From positions 2,687,501 to 2,751,500 of the forward strand of contig NZ_CP061205.1 in the NCBI RefSeq assembly GCF_015240255.1: a stretch of 64,000 nucleotides of DNA. Reading direction: 5' to 3'. Below are positions 9,547 through 16,929 of this stretch, piece by piece; positions within the stretch are counted from its first letter, which is position 1, and each line of letters starts with the position of its first letter. Source of the DNA: Kordiimonas pumila (GTDB lineage: Bacteria > Pseudomonadota > Alphaproteobacteria > Sphingomonadales > Kordiimonadaceae). A program made the translations under genes and the position numbers. Below the pieces are notes generated by a model. It did no database searches. It was not told the DNA's origin and saw only the letters and a list, made by a program, of their open reading frames with translations.

Positions 9547-10125
9547 TTACAAGGCTTTTACACCTGTTTTACCGGTGTAAAATGCCTGTATCGCGGCTAA
9601 ATCAGCCTCTTTATCACCTGTAGGCATAAAAAGAGGACCAAGCCCGATCTGCTTTGTACGCCTGTCCACAAAGGCCAGCAAAATAGGAACCTCCGCCTGC
9701 ACAGCAATGCGGTAAAACCCAGTTTTCCATTTTGAAACAGCCGTACGCGTTCCTTCTGGTGCAATGCCTAAGATCATATGCTCTGACTGGTTGAAAGCCT
9801 CTACAGCCTGACCAACCAGGGCACCCGCTTCATCACTTGTTCTATCAACCGGAATTCCACCCAAGTAACTGAACAGCTTGCCGCTAGCACCTTGAAACAG
9901 CGTATGTTTACCCAAAAACCGAATATGCAGATTAAAGCAACCAACAACAGCCATGAAAAGTGGAAAATCCCAATTGCTAGTATGGGGCGCAGCAATAGCC
10001 ACAAACTTTTTCTGATCAGGAACGGTACCCACGACCTTCCACCCCAGCAATTTTAAGAACAGCTTGCCACTCACCGCCATAAGGCTGCGAAAAAAAGCAT
10101 TATCGTATATAAGCTTTGACGCCAC
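9547..10125 (-). CDS. Lysophospholipid-type acyltransferase (PlsC fold)
   Basis: 192-residue acyltransferase. The catalytic HX4D block is APHTSNWDFPLFM near residue 47 and the acceptor-binding motif GIAPEGTRT is near 123; GGIPVDRTSDEAG lies between them, as in PlsC-fold enzymes. It probably transfers an acyl chain to a lysophospholipid or related acceptor at the inner membrane; the compact length and HTSNWD variant place it in a short subgroup rather than as the main PlsC. Convergent with the DUF945 gene; its last codons contain an inverted repeat (9556-9564 with 9574-9582) that could act as a shared transcription stop. Confidence 0.85.
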   Translation of the reverse strand: MASKLIYDNAFFRSLMAVSGKLFLKLLGWKVVGTVPDQKKFVAIAAPHTSNWDFPLFMAVVGCFNLHIRFLGKHTLFQGASGKLFSYLGGIPVDRTSDEAGALVGQAVEAFNQSEHMILGIAPEGTRTAVSKWKTGFYRIAVQAEVPILLAFVDRRTKQIGLGPLFMPTGDKEADLAAIQAFYTGKTGVKAL

Positions 10126-10180
10126 ACTTTATCCCCTATTTCCCTATTGGCATCATACGCTTTAATCAACAAGCGTATAT

Positions 10181-10215
10181 AAAAAAAGCGGCGAACAGGT
10201 TTCCCCATCCGCCGC
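10181..10215 (-). terminator. Rho-independent terminator downstream of the DUF2336 gene or of a small RNA
   Basis: On the minus strand a GCGGCG/CGCCGC-closed hairpin (10210-10215 with 10188-10193, 16-base interior) is followed directly by seven T (10187-10181). It lies 280 bases past the DUF2336 stop codon, so either that message has a long 3' tail or a separate RNA ends here. Confidence 0.65.
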
Positions 10216-10257
10216 AAATTCTGATGCCAGCCTCTCAGGCAAAAGAGCTGGCTCATT

Positions 10258-10297
10258 ACTCAAAACATATACTCAGAACATCATACTCAAAACAGCA
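10258..10297. repeat. Three imperfect tandem repeats of ACTCARAACA(T/G)
   Basis: Units ACTCAAAACATAT (10258), ACTCAGAACATCAT (10271) and ACTCAAAACAGCA (10285) follow one another with a 13-14-bp period. They lie just beyond the GCCAGC/GCTGGC hairpin. The period is above one helical turn; a protein-binding role is possible but not shown. Confidence 0.5.
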
Positions 10298-10496
10298 CCC
10301 CTGCAGTTTCAGGCAAACCAAATGAGGTACAGCTATGGATTAGCAATCCATGTGCCAATTAATAAATCCATATATTTCAGCCAGTTAAATATCACCGCCT
10401 CATAATGAGACACAGAAAGCCATTATTTATAATCCCAAACTGAAACAGTGCCCCAAAATGGAACACCGTTTAGTCAGCGTGATAAAAAGGAATATT

Positions 10497-11435
10497 TTAG
10501 CGAAGCCGTTCAAAAGCAATCAGCAACACACCAACAACCGACCGTGAAAATCCAGCAAGTTCAAGTTGACGTGCAAGCAAGTTTTTATCGCGCTTATTCA
10601 ATATATCTTCAATAACCCTGTAAGATTTACCTGACAAAATAGAAAGCGCCGTGGTAAAAAGCCGTATATGCCCATTCTGCAGGTAATTTAACAGCATGTC
10701 AGAACCAAGTGATTTAACAGAGTGTAACTGGCGTAAATAATTTTCCATTTCAGCTTGCGGCGCAAGTTCTATGGTGCGGGCAAAAACCTGCCTATTTGCC
10801 AGAGAAACCAGATACGACGCATAATCATTAGAAAGACGATATTTTTTCGCCATATACTCGCCGTACTCGCGGGAAATCTTAAAAATAATTCTTTCAACCA
10901 CGTCAATGGGCAAATCAGCCCGTGCGGCAAGCTTTTCCATCAGGCTGCGCTCATCCGGAAAACGATCTACAACCCTGTCACAACTACGTTTGGATACATC
11001 CGCAGTTTCATTAGACAAAAGTGTATCAACTGCAGGCTTGGTTCCCACATCGCTGATGGCAAAGCTCACTGCTTCTGAGAGGCCTTTTCTGCCCGCAATG
11101 GCTTCTTGTGCCTTTTCATTACCACTCAGGACTATTTCTTCGAGCAACGCATCATCGATAGCTGAAGCAGCCACTAAAAAGGGCATGGAAACCTGCTCAA
11201 TGTCATGTGCAATGGATTGCACAATATCCTTTGGCAAAAAAAGGCATGTTCTGAGTTCTGCAGACAGTGCTTCTCTGACAGAAACAGCCGCATCCTCCAC
11301 CAGTGCTTTTGCAAGTTCAAGGGCAGCCTGTTTCTCAAGACCATTTGCTGTATTGGCAAGAATGCGACCCACTTTGCGCGCAATCTCTTGACGCCCTTCA
11401 AGGGAAATTTCACGAAGTTGGTCAATATCATTCAC
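10497..11435 (-). CDS. DUF2336 domain protein
   Basis: 312-residue, largely helical, soluble protein with no signal or membrane segment. The N-terminal part has the alphaproteobacterial DUF2336 pattern: DQLREISLEGRQEIARKVG, then KQAALELAKALVEDAAVSVREALSAEL and repeated HEAT-like helical pairs (LPKDIVQSIAHDIEQVSMPFL; LSEAVSFAISDV; LPIDVVERIIFKI). Function is not established for the family; it is often near signalling genes. The start at GTG 11435 gives the natural N-terminus, but no clear Shine-Dalgarno site is visible, so the start is uncertain. A terminator lies 280 bases downstream. Confidence 0.8.
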   Translation of the reverse strand: MNDIDQLREISLEGRQEIARKVGRILANTANGLEKQAALELAKALVEDAAVSVREALSAELRTCLFLPKDIVQSIAHDIEQVSMPFLVAASAIDDALLEEIVLSGNEKAQEAIAGRKGLSEAVSFAISDVGTKPAVDTLLSNETADVSKRSCDRVVDRFPDERSLMEKLAARADLPIDVVERIIFKISREYGEYMAKKYRLSNDYASYLVSLANRQVFARTIELAPQAEMENYLRQLHSVKSLGSDMLLNYLQNGHIRLFTTALSILSGKSYRVIEDILNKRDKNLLARQLELAGFSRSVVGVLLIAFERLR

Positions 11436-11515
11436 AAGAAAAAACTCATTGCTATAATAACTTCTTAAGCATTATCGGATTTTCGTTAAAGAATACATAA
11501 TGATAGCAATTATTT

Positions 11516-12037
11516 TCAAACAGACTTTAAGCCAGTTTGAAACCGCTTGGCATTAAGAACATAAATTTCTGCCGACTTTTTCATCATGATCATTTCTTCT
11601 GGTTTTAATTCACGAACAACACGCGCAGGGCTACCAACGATCAACACATTATCTGGAAATTCTTTGCCCTCTGTTACAAGACTGTTTGCGCCCACAATAG
11701 AGTTTGCGCCAATTTTTGCCCTGTTTAAAATGGTGCTCCCCATACCGATAAGGGAATTTTCTCCTATTGTGCATCCATGCAGCATAACCTGATGCCCCAC
11801 AGTAACACCTTGACCAATTACCAGAGGCAATCCAGCGTCAGTATGCAGAACTGAGTTATCTTGAATATTTGTATCTACACCAATAATAATACTGTCGTTA
11901 TCACCTCTGATCGTGACATTGAACCAAACACTGGAGCCAGCAGCCAGTTGTACATCGCCAATCACAGCGGCCGAAGGGGCAACCCAGGCACTTTCATCAA
12001 GTAGAGTTGGTTTTTTACCGTCGAGTTCATAAAGCAT
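11516..12037 (-). CDS. Gamma-class carbonic anhydrase-like left-handed beta-helix protein
   Basis: 173 residues of hexapeptide-repeat fold (SAAVIGDVQLAAGSSVWFNVTIRGD; DNSVLHTDAGLPLVIGQGVTVGHQVMLHGCTIG). The metal-ligand histidines seen in the family (Cam/CaiE/YrdA) are visible in LHTD, VGHQ and LHGC. It may hydrate CO2 or serve as a metal-binding acyltransferase-like protein. The start at ATG 12037 (MLYELDGKKPTL) is preferred: AAGGA lies 8 bases upstream and YELDGxxP is the family start; the longer frame adds 30 unrelated residues that run into the divergent mnmC promoter. 90 bases separate it from mnmC. Confidence 0.9.
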   Translation of the reverse strand: MLYELDGKKPTLLDESAWVAPSAAVIGDVQLAAGSSVWFNVTIRGDNDSIIIGVDTNIQDNSVLHTDAGLPLVIGQGVTVGHQVMLHGCTIGENSLIGMGSTILNRAKIGANSIVGANSLVTEGKEFPDNVLIVGSPARVVRELKPEEMIMMKKSAEIYVLNAKRFQTGLKSV

Positions 12038-12127
12038 ACTATTGATCCTTAACATGCTACCTTGCAGACCAGCTACACTAATAGTAAAGCTTCCTATAAC
12101 AAGCCCAATATCAGGTTCTATTTTCAT

Positions 12128-14074
12128 ATGCCCGCCAAAACAACCATTAGGAAAATAGAAAAAAGCGAACTAACGTGGCGCGATAATGCACCGATAGCAC
12201 CAGTGTACGGCGATGTCTATTATTCCACGGAAAATGGCCTTGAAGAATCTGAGTTTGTTTTCATCAAAGGCACAGGTGCCCCAGAGATATGGCACGGACA
12301 AAATCATTATGTCATTGCCGAAACAGGGTTTGGAACCGGGCTTAATTTCTTATGTACCTATAAAGCATGGCTGGAAACAAACCAGCAAGGCTGCCTGACA
12401 TTCATATCTACTGAAGGTTTCCCGCTTTCAGAAGAAGCGCTGGAGCAGGCCCATGCCACTTTTCCTGAACTTGGCATGTATGCAGAAAAACTAAGGGCGG
12501 CATGGCCTCCGCCTTCCATTGGGTTTCACAGCCGTAGCTTTGAAAATGGCCGCATCAAATTGCTGCTATTATTTGGGCAAGCAGCCGATACGCTCCCGAC
12601 ACTCCATGCCCGCGTTGATGCTTGGTATCTGGATGGTTTTTCCCCGGCAAAAAACCCCGACATGTGGTCAGACTGTATACTGGACCAGATAGCACGGCTA
12701 TCAAAACCCGGTGCCCGGTTTGCAACATTTACCGCGGCAGGCTTTGTAAAACGAGGCCTGCGGGAACGCGGGTTTACCGTACAAAAAGCACCCGGGTACG
12801 GCCGCAAGCGCGAGAGATTGGTTGGCACATTAACAACCCCGCAAAATATCGATAAAGCCGCAAAATCACATGTGCCGATGTGGGCTGCATTTCCAGCGCC
12901 CGCAAAGGGAAACTCCGTTATTATTGTCGGTGCTGGCATTGCTGGCGCCAGCCTTGCCAACCAGTTAAAGCTTGCAGGAAAAAGCGTTACAGTACTTGCT
13001 GGCACCACCCCCGGTGCATCAAGCGTTCCTGTCGCTATTCTAGCCCCCAGTTTAGAGCGCGATAACACACCAGTAACGCTTTTTGCACGCTCAGCCTTTG
13101 CCCATGCTTGCAGCTTTCCGGCTTATGACACCGCATGGTTAGGAACCAAAGGCCTAACACTGCGCGATGAAAATATCCCCGCCACCAATAAAATGGTAAA
13201 AGCGGCCAGTTTTCTTGATTGGCCTGAAAACTGGCTCCACCTTGTAGAACAGCAGGCAGTGTTGCCAAAAGCTGGCAGTATATACCCCGAAAAGGCCATT
13301 AACACCTTGCTCACAGGTATAACAACACTTCCAGAAGCCGTCAGTAGCTTTGAAAAAAGCAGTGACGGATGGCGCATAGAAACCACAAAAAAAACACTAT
13401 ATGCCGATATTCTGGTGGTTGCGGCAGGTCCTGCAACAGAGCAGCTTTTAACCGGTGGCGAAAACCTGCACTTTAATTTACGGGGCGGGCAATGCGAAAT
13501 CTATGATGCAAACACAGCAGGCCTAGCAAAGAAAAATATCGCTTTTGGCGGCTATGTAACGGCCCCCAGCAGATACCAGAACAAAGATGTTCAGACTGTA
13601 GGCTCAACATTTGAAAAAACACCAAACGGTGTGCTTTCTATTCCTCCCACAAAGAAAAGCCGCCGTAAAATAGAGCAAAACACAGCGCTTCATCTTGGCG
13701 TTGAACCTAGCGACGACAGCCATATTGAAAGCTGGACTGGCGTTCGAGTATCATCGCTTGATCACCGCCCTATGGTTGGCGCTGTGCCTGATTGGCTGAG
13801 CACGCAAAAACAGTTTGCCCCCATGATGAAAGATGCCCGTATCAGGGGGCTTGACCCCATTGTGTATCAGGAAGGCCTCTATGTTATGACGGGGTTTGCC
13901 TCGAAGGGCTTTCAACAAGCCCCTCTCGCGGCAGAAATTCTAAGCGCCATAATATGTGGTAGGCCGCTACCGGTAGCCCTTGAAACATACACAGCCTTAC
14001 ATCCGGCGCGCCACTTGATTAAAAAAATTATCCGTAAAAACAGGGTTAGAGAGCCCCATAAAACGACTAACTAA
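12128..14074 (+). CDS. mnmC: Bifunctional tRNA 5-methylaminomethyl-2-thiouridine biosynthesis protein MnmC
   Basis: Two fused enzymes that finish the mnm5(s2)U modification at tRNA wobble position 34. Residues 1-240 form the MnmD-type methyltransferase, with the SAM loop ETGFGTGLNFL near residue 65 and WYLDGFSPAKNPDMW near 170. Residues 260-648 form the FAD oxidoreductase, with the dinucleotide motif VIIVGAGIAGASLANQL near 265 and C-terminal GFASKGFQQAPLAAEIL. The start at ATG 12128 (MPAKTTIRKIEKSELTW) fits the family; an upstream in-frame ATG at 12062 lies inside the divergent gene's leader. Length of about 650 is normal. Confidence 0.95.
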   Translation: MPAKTTIRKIEKSELTWRDNAPIAPVYGDVYYSTENGLEESEFVFIKGTGAPEIWHGQNHYVIAETGFGTGLNFLCTYKAWLETNQQGCLTFISTEGFPLSEEALEQAHATFPELGMYAEKLRAAWPPPSIGFHSRSFENGRIKLLLLFGQAADTLPTLHARVDAWYLDGFSPAKNPDMWSDCILDQIARLSKPGARFATFTAAGFVKRGLRERGFTVQKAPGYGRKRERLVGTLTTPQNIDKAAKSHVPMWAAFPAPAKGNSVIIVGAGIAGASLANQLKLAGKSVTVLAGTTPGASSVPVAILAPSLERDNTPVTLFARSAFAHACSFPAYDTAWLGTKGLTLRDENIPATNKMVKAASFLDWPENWLHLVEQQAVLPKAGSIYPEKAINTLLTGITTLPEAVSSFEKSSDGWRIETTKKTLYADILVVAAGPATEQLLTGGENLHFNLRGGQCEIYDANTAGLAKKNIAFGGYVTAPSRYQNKDVQTVGSTFEKTPNGVLSIPPTKKSRRKIEQNTALHLGVEPSDDSHIESWTGVRVSSLDHRPMVGAVPDWLSTQKQFAPMMKDARIRGLDPIVYQEGLYVMTGFASKGFQQAPLAAEILSAIICGRPLPVALETYTALHPARHLIKKIIRKNRVREPHKTTN

Positions 14075-14083
14075 TCAGCGTGT

Positions 14084-14497
14084 TTATGGCAGTACAATTA
14101 ATACCCACATCACAAGTAATACAATATTGCTTAAGATAAACACCCTAAACCGGTGCAAAACATTATTTCCAATCAGGTGCACCAAAGCATGTACAATACG
14201 CAAGGCTGCGTAACACCATGCCATAATCACCACTATACTATCAGCCTTGCCAAAAACCTGCGCTGCAATACAGGCTGCAATAAACAGCACAGGCATTTCA
14301 AACTGGTTTAGAAAACTACGCTGTGCAACTTGCACATCTTCTGGCTCGCTTCCCACGGCCCCTGAAAACACCTTAAAATATGCGCCGTTTGTTTTACCGG
14401 CGGCGTACGCTGATAACCGCCGATATGCCAGTATAAACAAGATGATAAAGGTCAACAGCACCTGTGTAGCAAGAGGGTATAAAATAGTATCCAACAT
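14084..14497 (-). CDS. MAPEG-family membrane protein
   Basis: 137-residue integral membrane protein with four predicted helices (TQVLLTFIILFILAYRR; MPVLFIAACIAAQVF; IVVIMAWCYAALRIVHALVHL; FILSNIVLLVMWVLIVLP). The QRSFLNQFEMPVLF and CYAALRIVHALVHL segments match MAPEG proteins (membrane-associated eicosanoid/glutathione metabolism). It begins 2 bases after the TPR gene stop, so the two are co-transcribed. The bacterial function is unclear, possibly glutathione-linked detoxification. Convergent with mnmC, 9 bases apart. Confidence 0.85.
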   Translation of the reverse strand: MLDTILYPLATQVLLTFIILFILAYRRLSAYAAGKTNGAYFKVFSGAVGSEPEDVQVAQRSFLNQFEMPVLFIAACIAAQVFGKADSIVVIMAWCYAALRIVHALVHLIGNNVLHRFRVFILSNIVLLVMWVLIVLP

Positions 14498-14499
14498 GA

Positions 14500-14976
14500 T
14501 TAATGTACCTCAGCATAATTTTTCCCAGTTTCCTTTAATAACCCGGCAAGTGCCTCGTTGACCAGAGCTGTCTTTGGATTCAGTTTTTTAGCCTTATTAT
14601 AATCACTTACAGCGCCGTCCATATCGCCCAGCGCGCGCTTTGCATTGCCGCGGTTTAAATAGGCCTGCCAGTACTTACGATCCGTTTTAACCGCTTTTGT
14701 ACATGCCTCAATCGCGGCCTCAAAATTGCCATTGGCATATTCAACAATACAGAGGGTATTTAAAACCGGTAGCAGGCGCTCTTCACCAGAGACACTTCTG
14801 GCTGCCCGGCTATAATATTGGGCAGCTTTTATAAGGTCACCAGCCCGCACAGCAAGCTCCGCTTTGTGAACATTGGGGTCTTCTTCAAAATAGTACACTT
14901 GCGCATGAGAGGCTGCGGTAAGTGACATCAAGCCTAAGCCTGAGGCTATAATTACATTTTTAAAGCTGTGTATCAT
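14500..14976 (-). CDS. Exported tetratricopeptide-repeat protein
   Basis: 158 residues with a Sec signal peptide (IIASGLGLMSLTAASHA, cleavage likely after SHA near residue 25) and about three TPR units, the clearest being KYWQAYLNRGNAKRALGDM and GAVSDYNKAKKLNPKTAL. Predicted periplasmic adaptor with no catalytic motif. First gene of a two-gene operon with the MAPEG gene, divergent from the LysR regulator, which probably controls it. Confidence 0.75.
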   Translation of the reverse strand: MIHSFKNVIIASGLGLMSLTAASHAQVYYFEEDPNVHKAELAVRAGDLIKAAQYYSRAARSVSGEERLLPVLNTLCIVEYANGNFEAAIEACTKAVKTDRKYWQAYLNRGNAKRALGDMDGAVSDYNKAKKLNPKTALVNEALAGLLKETGKNYAEVH

Positions 14977-15034
14977 TTCAATTCTCCATCTGACAAAACT
15001 GTCTGGTTATTTTCCTGTTGCCAGAGATACACCA

Positions 15035-15089
15035 ATTCATATATGAATATAAATAACATTAAATGTATGATAGGTATTCAAATATGAAT
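15035..15089. promoter_or_regulatory. Paired palindromes, probable LysR operator
   Basis: A perfect 14-bp palindrome ATTCATATATGAAT (15035-15048) and a one-mismatch copy ATTCAAATATGAAT (15076-15089) are spaced 41 bp apart, about four helical turns, on one face of the helix. They lie between the divergent TPR-MAPEG operon and the LysR gene; the second copy covers the LysR start codon at 15084. This arrangement suits autoregulation by a LysR protein. The sites are seen; the binding is inferred. Confidence 0.55.
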
Positions 15090-16013
15090 ATTAAATCCAA
15101 ACCAACGATAAAGCCCAACACAATTGACTGGGATGACCTTAAATATTTTTTGGCAATAGCAGAGGAAGGTAGTTTGTCGGCTGCATCACGCAAACTTTCT
15201 GTAAGCCAGCCAACCTTATCAAGGCGCCTGACAACTTTTGAAGAAACTGTTGGTGCTGAGCTATTTTCCCGAACACGCTCAGGGCTTGAGATAACCGTAC
15301 TCGGAGAGCAGATTTTAGCGCGTGCCGCCCATATGCGCGATGATGTGCATACAGTTGAGCGCTTAATAACAGGTCACGACACCAGCCTGCAGGGCAGTGT
15401 TATTATTTCTTGCATTGAAATTATTGGGGCGGAATGGCTGGTTCAAAAAATACGCCCTTTCCACGATATATACCCAGAGATCACTGTAGAAATTAAAATA
15501 GATAATACAGCATCAGACCTGCTAAGGCGCGAAGCAGATATCGCGCTTCGGATGTTCAGGCCTATTCAAAATGATCTGGTCGCAAAACGTACTGTAAGTA
15601 TGAATTATGGATACTATGCCAGTAAAGACTATATCGAAAAACACGGCAAACCTGAAACATTTTCAGAACTACGAGAACACCGGTTCATTATGCCACACGA
15701 TGAAATTTTAGCTCATGTTAACCAACAAAAAGCGCCCAAACGCCCACTTTCAAATGTGGTTTTCCGCTCCAACAATCTGCTAGCACTTGCAACCGCAGTA
15801 CGTGCCGGTTACGGAATTGGCGCCTATAGTTGCCTCATTGCCGAAAAAGACCCCAACCTTGTACGCCTTTTTGGTGATTTTGTGATTTTCAGTTCAGACA
15901 TTTGGCTTGTTAGCCATTCAGAGCTACGCCGTAGTGCCAGAATACGTGCCATGTATGATTATTTAGGTGATATGCTGCATGATCACAGGCATCAATTTTC
16001 TGGAGAAGTTTAA
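15084..16013 (+). CDS. LysR-family transcriptional regulator
   Basis: 309 residues. The winged helix-turn-helix occupies residues 10-70 (DWDDLKYFLAIAEEGSLSAASRKL, VSQPTLSRRLTTFEETVGAELFSRT), followed by the two-lobed effector domain (GSVIISCIEIIGAEWL; ADIALRMFRP; VRAGYGIGAY). It binds DNA as a tetramer and responds to an unknown small molecule. The start at ATG 15084 has AGGT upstream and gives a normal N-terminus; an earlier ATG at 15063 would add seven residues. Its likely target is the divergent TPR-MAPEG operon and itself, through the paired palindromes. Confidence 0.92.
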   Translation: MNIKSKPTIKPNTIDWDDLKYFLAIAEEGSLSAASRKLSVSQPTLSRRLTTFEETVGAELFSRTRSGLEITVLGEQILARAAHMRDDVHTVERLITGHDTSLQGSVIISCIEIIGAEWLVQKIRPFHDIYPEITVEIKIDNTASDLLRREADIALRMFRPIQNDLVAKRTVSMNYGYYASKDYIEKHGKPETFSELREHRFIMPHDEILAHVNQQKAPKRPLSNVVFRSNNLLALATAVRAGYGIGAYSCLIAEKDPNLVRLFGDFVIFSSDIWLVSHSELRRSARIRAMYDYLGDMLHDHRHQFSGEV

Positions 16014-16023
16014 GGTAAAAAAG

Positions 16024-16929
16024 CTAAAGCTCTTTTTGAAAAACATGAACAACAAAAACTTCGTTACCAGAGCCTCTATATTCGAGATAATCAAAGCAGC
16101 CTTTTGCCATAGTTATCCCTCTGCCATGCTTTCGATTATGCCCTTTTGCACTATCTAAATAAGATTTAAAATCAAACCCTTGTCCACTATCTTTAATAAT
16201 AAAGGTTACCTTATCAGGTTTTCGTTCATAGCTAACGACAACAAATTTATCCGCATTTTCTGGCAACTTTCTACGGCGTTCTATTTCTGCATTAAGGGTG
16301 CCAGCTTCAATGAATGTGCCCTTTTCATCGTGGCTTATCCCCAAGCAACCATGCTCCACACCGTTTATAAGTAGCTCCGAAAGCCCAATTGCAACAGGCA
16401 CAGGATCAGGGCATGACATGGACAATATCGTTGAGAGGTGCTGGGCTTCTTTTCTCGTTTTTAATTTAAACTCGCCGCTTGTTACCTGCCCAACAACAGA
16501 CTTGTACTGAGAAATAGCCTTTTTCAAACCCTGAATTCGTTCAAACTCTTCAACCTCGACAGATATTGCAACACGTAATGGCCGTGGGTCATCTTCAAGG
16601 ACAACATACTTTAAGTTCTTTGTGTGGCAAGGCTTTTCCATCTGTAGCCGGGCACTAGTCCCCACCAGAATGACTACACCCCGCTCCTCTATATATGAGG
16701 GGCTAATATGGGCAATAATATCCTTTAAAGGCATATCAAGAGCCATCACATCGATTATATACGCGCTTATGGAATGATATTTTTCAAGTCCAACTGCCCC
16801 CAAATCTTCTACTGCCGCTGTAGTAACGAGTCTATATTCTGAGCTTTCAAGCTCTTTAAGCTGTTGGTAAAGAGTGCTGGTCTTGTCAGGAGCATAAATC
16901 ATGGCATAGGGCTTTTGAGAAGAAGTCAT
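16024..16929 (-). CDS. RsbW-like ATP-binding protein with degenerate receiver-like N-terminus
   Basis: 301 residues. The C-terminal ~150 residues form a GHKL ATPase of the anti-sigma/RsbW type: N box ELLINGVEHGCLG near residue 180, G1 box IKDSGQGFDF near 245, G2 box HGRGITMAKG near 268. The N-terminal ~120 residues have alternating hydrophobic strands like a receiver but no clear phospho-acceptor motif set. Expected role: kinase of the STAS protein encoded upstream, or binding partner in a partner switch. The start overlaps the upstream phosphatase stop by 4 bases (ATGA), so they are translationally coupled. Last gene of the chemosensory operon; convergent with the LysR gene. Confidence 0.8.
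   Translation of the reverse strand: MTSSQKPYAMIYAPDKTSTLYQQLKELESSEYRLVTTAAVEDLGAVGLEKYHSISAYIIDVMALDMPLKDIIAHISPSYIEERGVVILVGTSARLQMEKPCHTKNLKYVVLEDDPRPLRVAISVEVEEFERIQGLKKAISQYKSVVGQVTSGEFKLKTRKEAQHLSTILSMSCPDPVPVAIGLSELLINGVEHGCLGISHDEKGTFIEAGTLNAEIERRRKLPENADKFVVVSYERKPDKVTFIIKDSGQGFDFKSYLDSAKGHNRKHGRGITMAKGCFDYLEYRGSGNEVFVVHVFQKEL

Larger units (their letters stand above)
10126..10496. other. 371-bp intergenic stretch with hairpins and short repeats, no gene seen
   Basis: No convincing reading frame. From left to right it holds an 8-bp inverted repeat ATACGCTT/AAGCGTAT (10155-10162 with 10171-10178), which may belong to the promoter of the acyltransferase gene; a minus-strand terminator (10181-10215); a GCCAGC/GCTGGC hairpin (10226-10231 with 10247-10252); three imperfect 13-14-bp repeats (10258-10297); and a hairpin around 10335-10351 resembling a tRNA anticodon arm. 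Most of this is probably the 3' untranslated region of the upstream DUF2336 gene, or a separate small RNA on the minus strand. Confidence 0.4.

Noticed and set aside
9556-9582. TTTTACACC/GGTGTAAAA inverted repeat as a dedicated terminator
   Set aside because: It lies inside the last codons of the acyltransferase gene and lacks a GC-rich stem; a stop signal for the convergent gene is possible but not supported enough to list.
10226-10252. Plus-strand CTCTCAGGCAAAAGAGC resembling the 3' part of a glycine riboswitch
   Set aside because: The 5' aptamer parts are missing and no plus-strand gene follows for 1.8 kb; kept only as part of the structured gap.
10330-10356. Anticodon-arm-like hairpin ATGGA-TTGCTAA-TCCAT (minus strand), as in a serine tRNA with GCU anticodon
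   Set aside because: No acceptor stem, D arm or GGTTCRA T-arm could be fitted on either side, so no tRNA is called.
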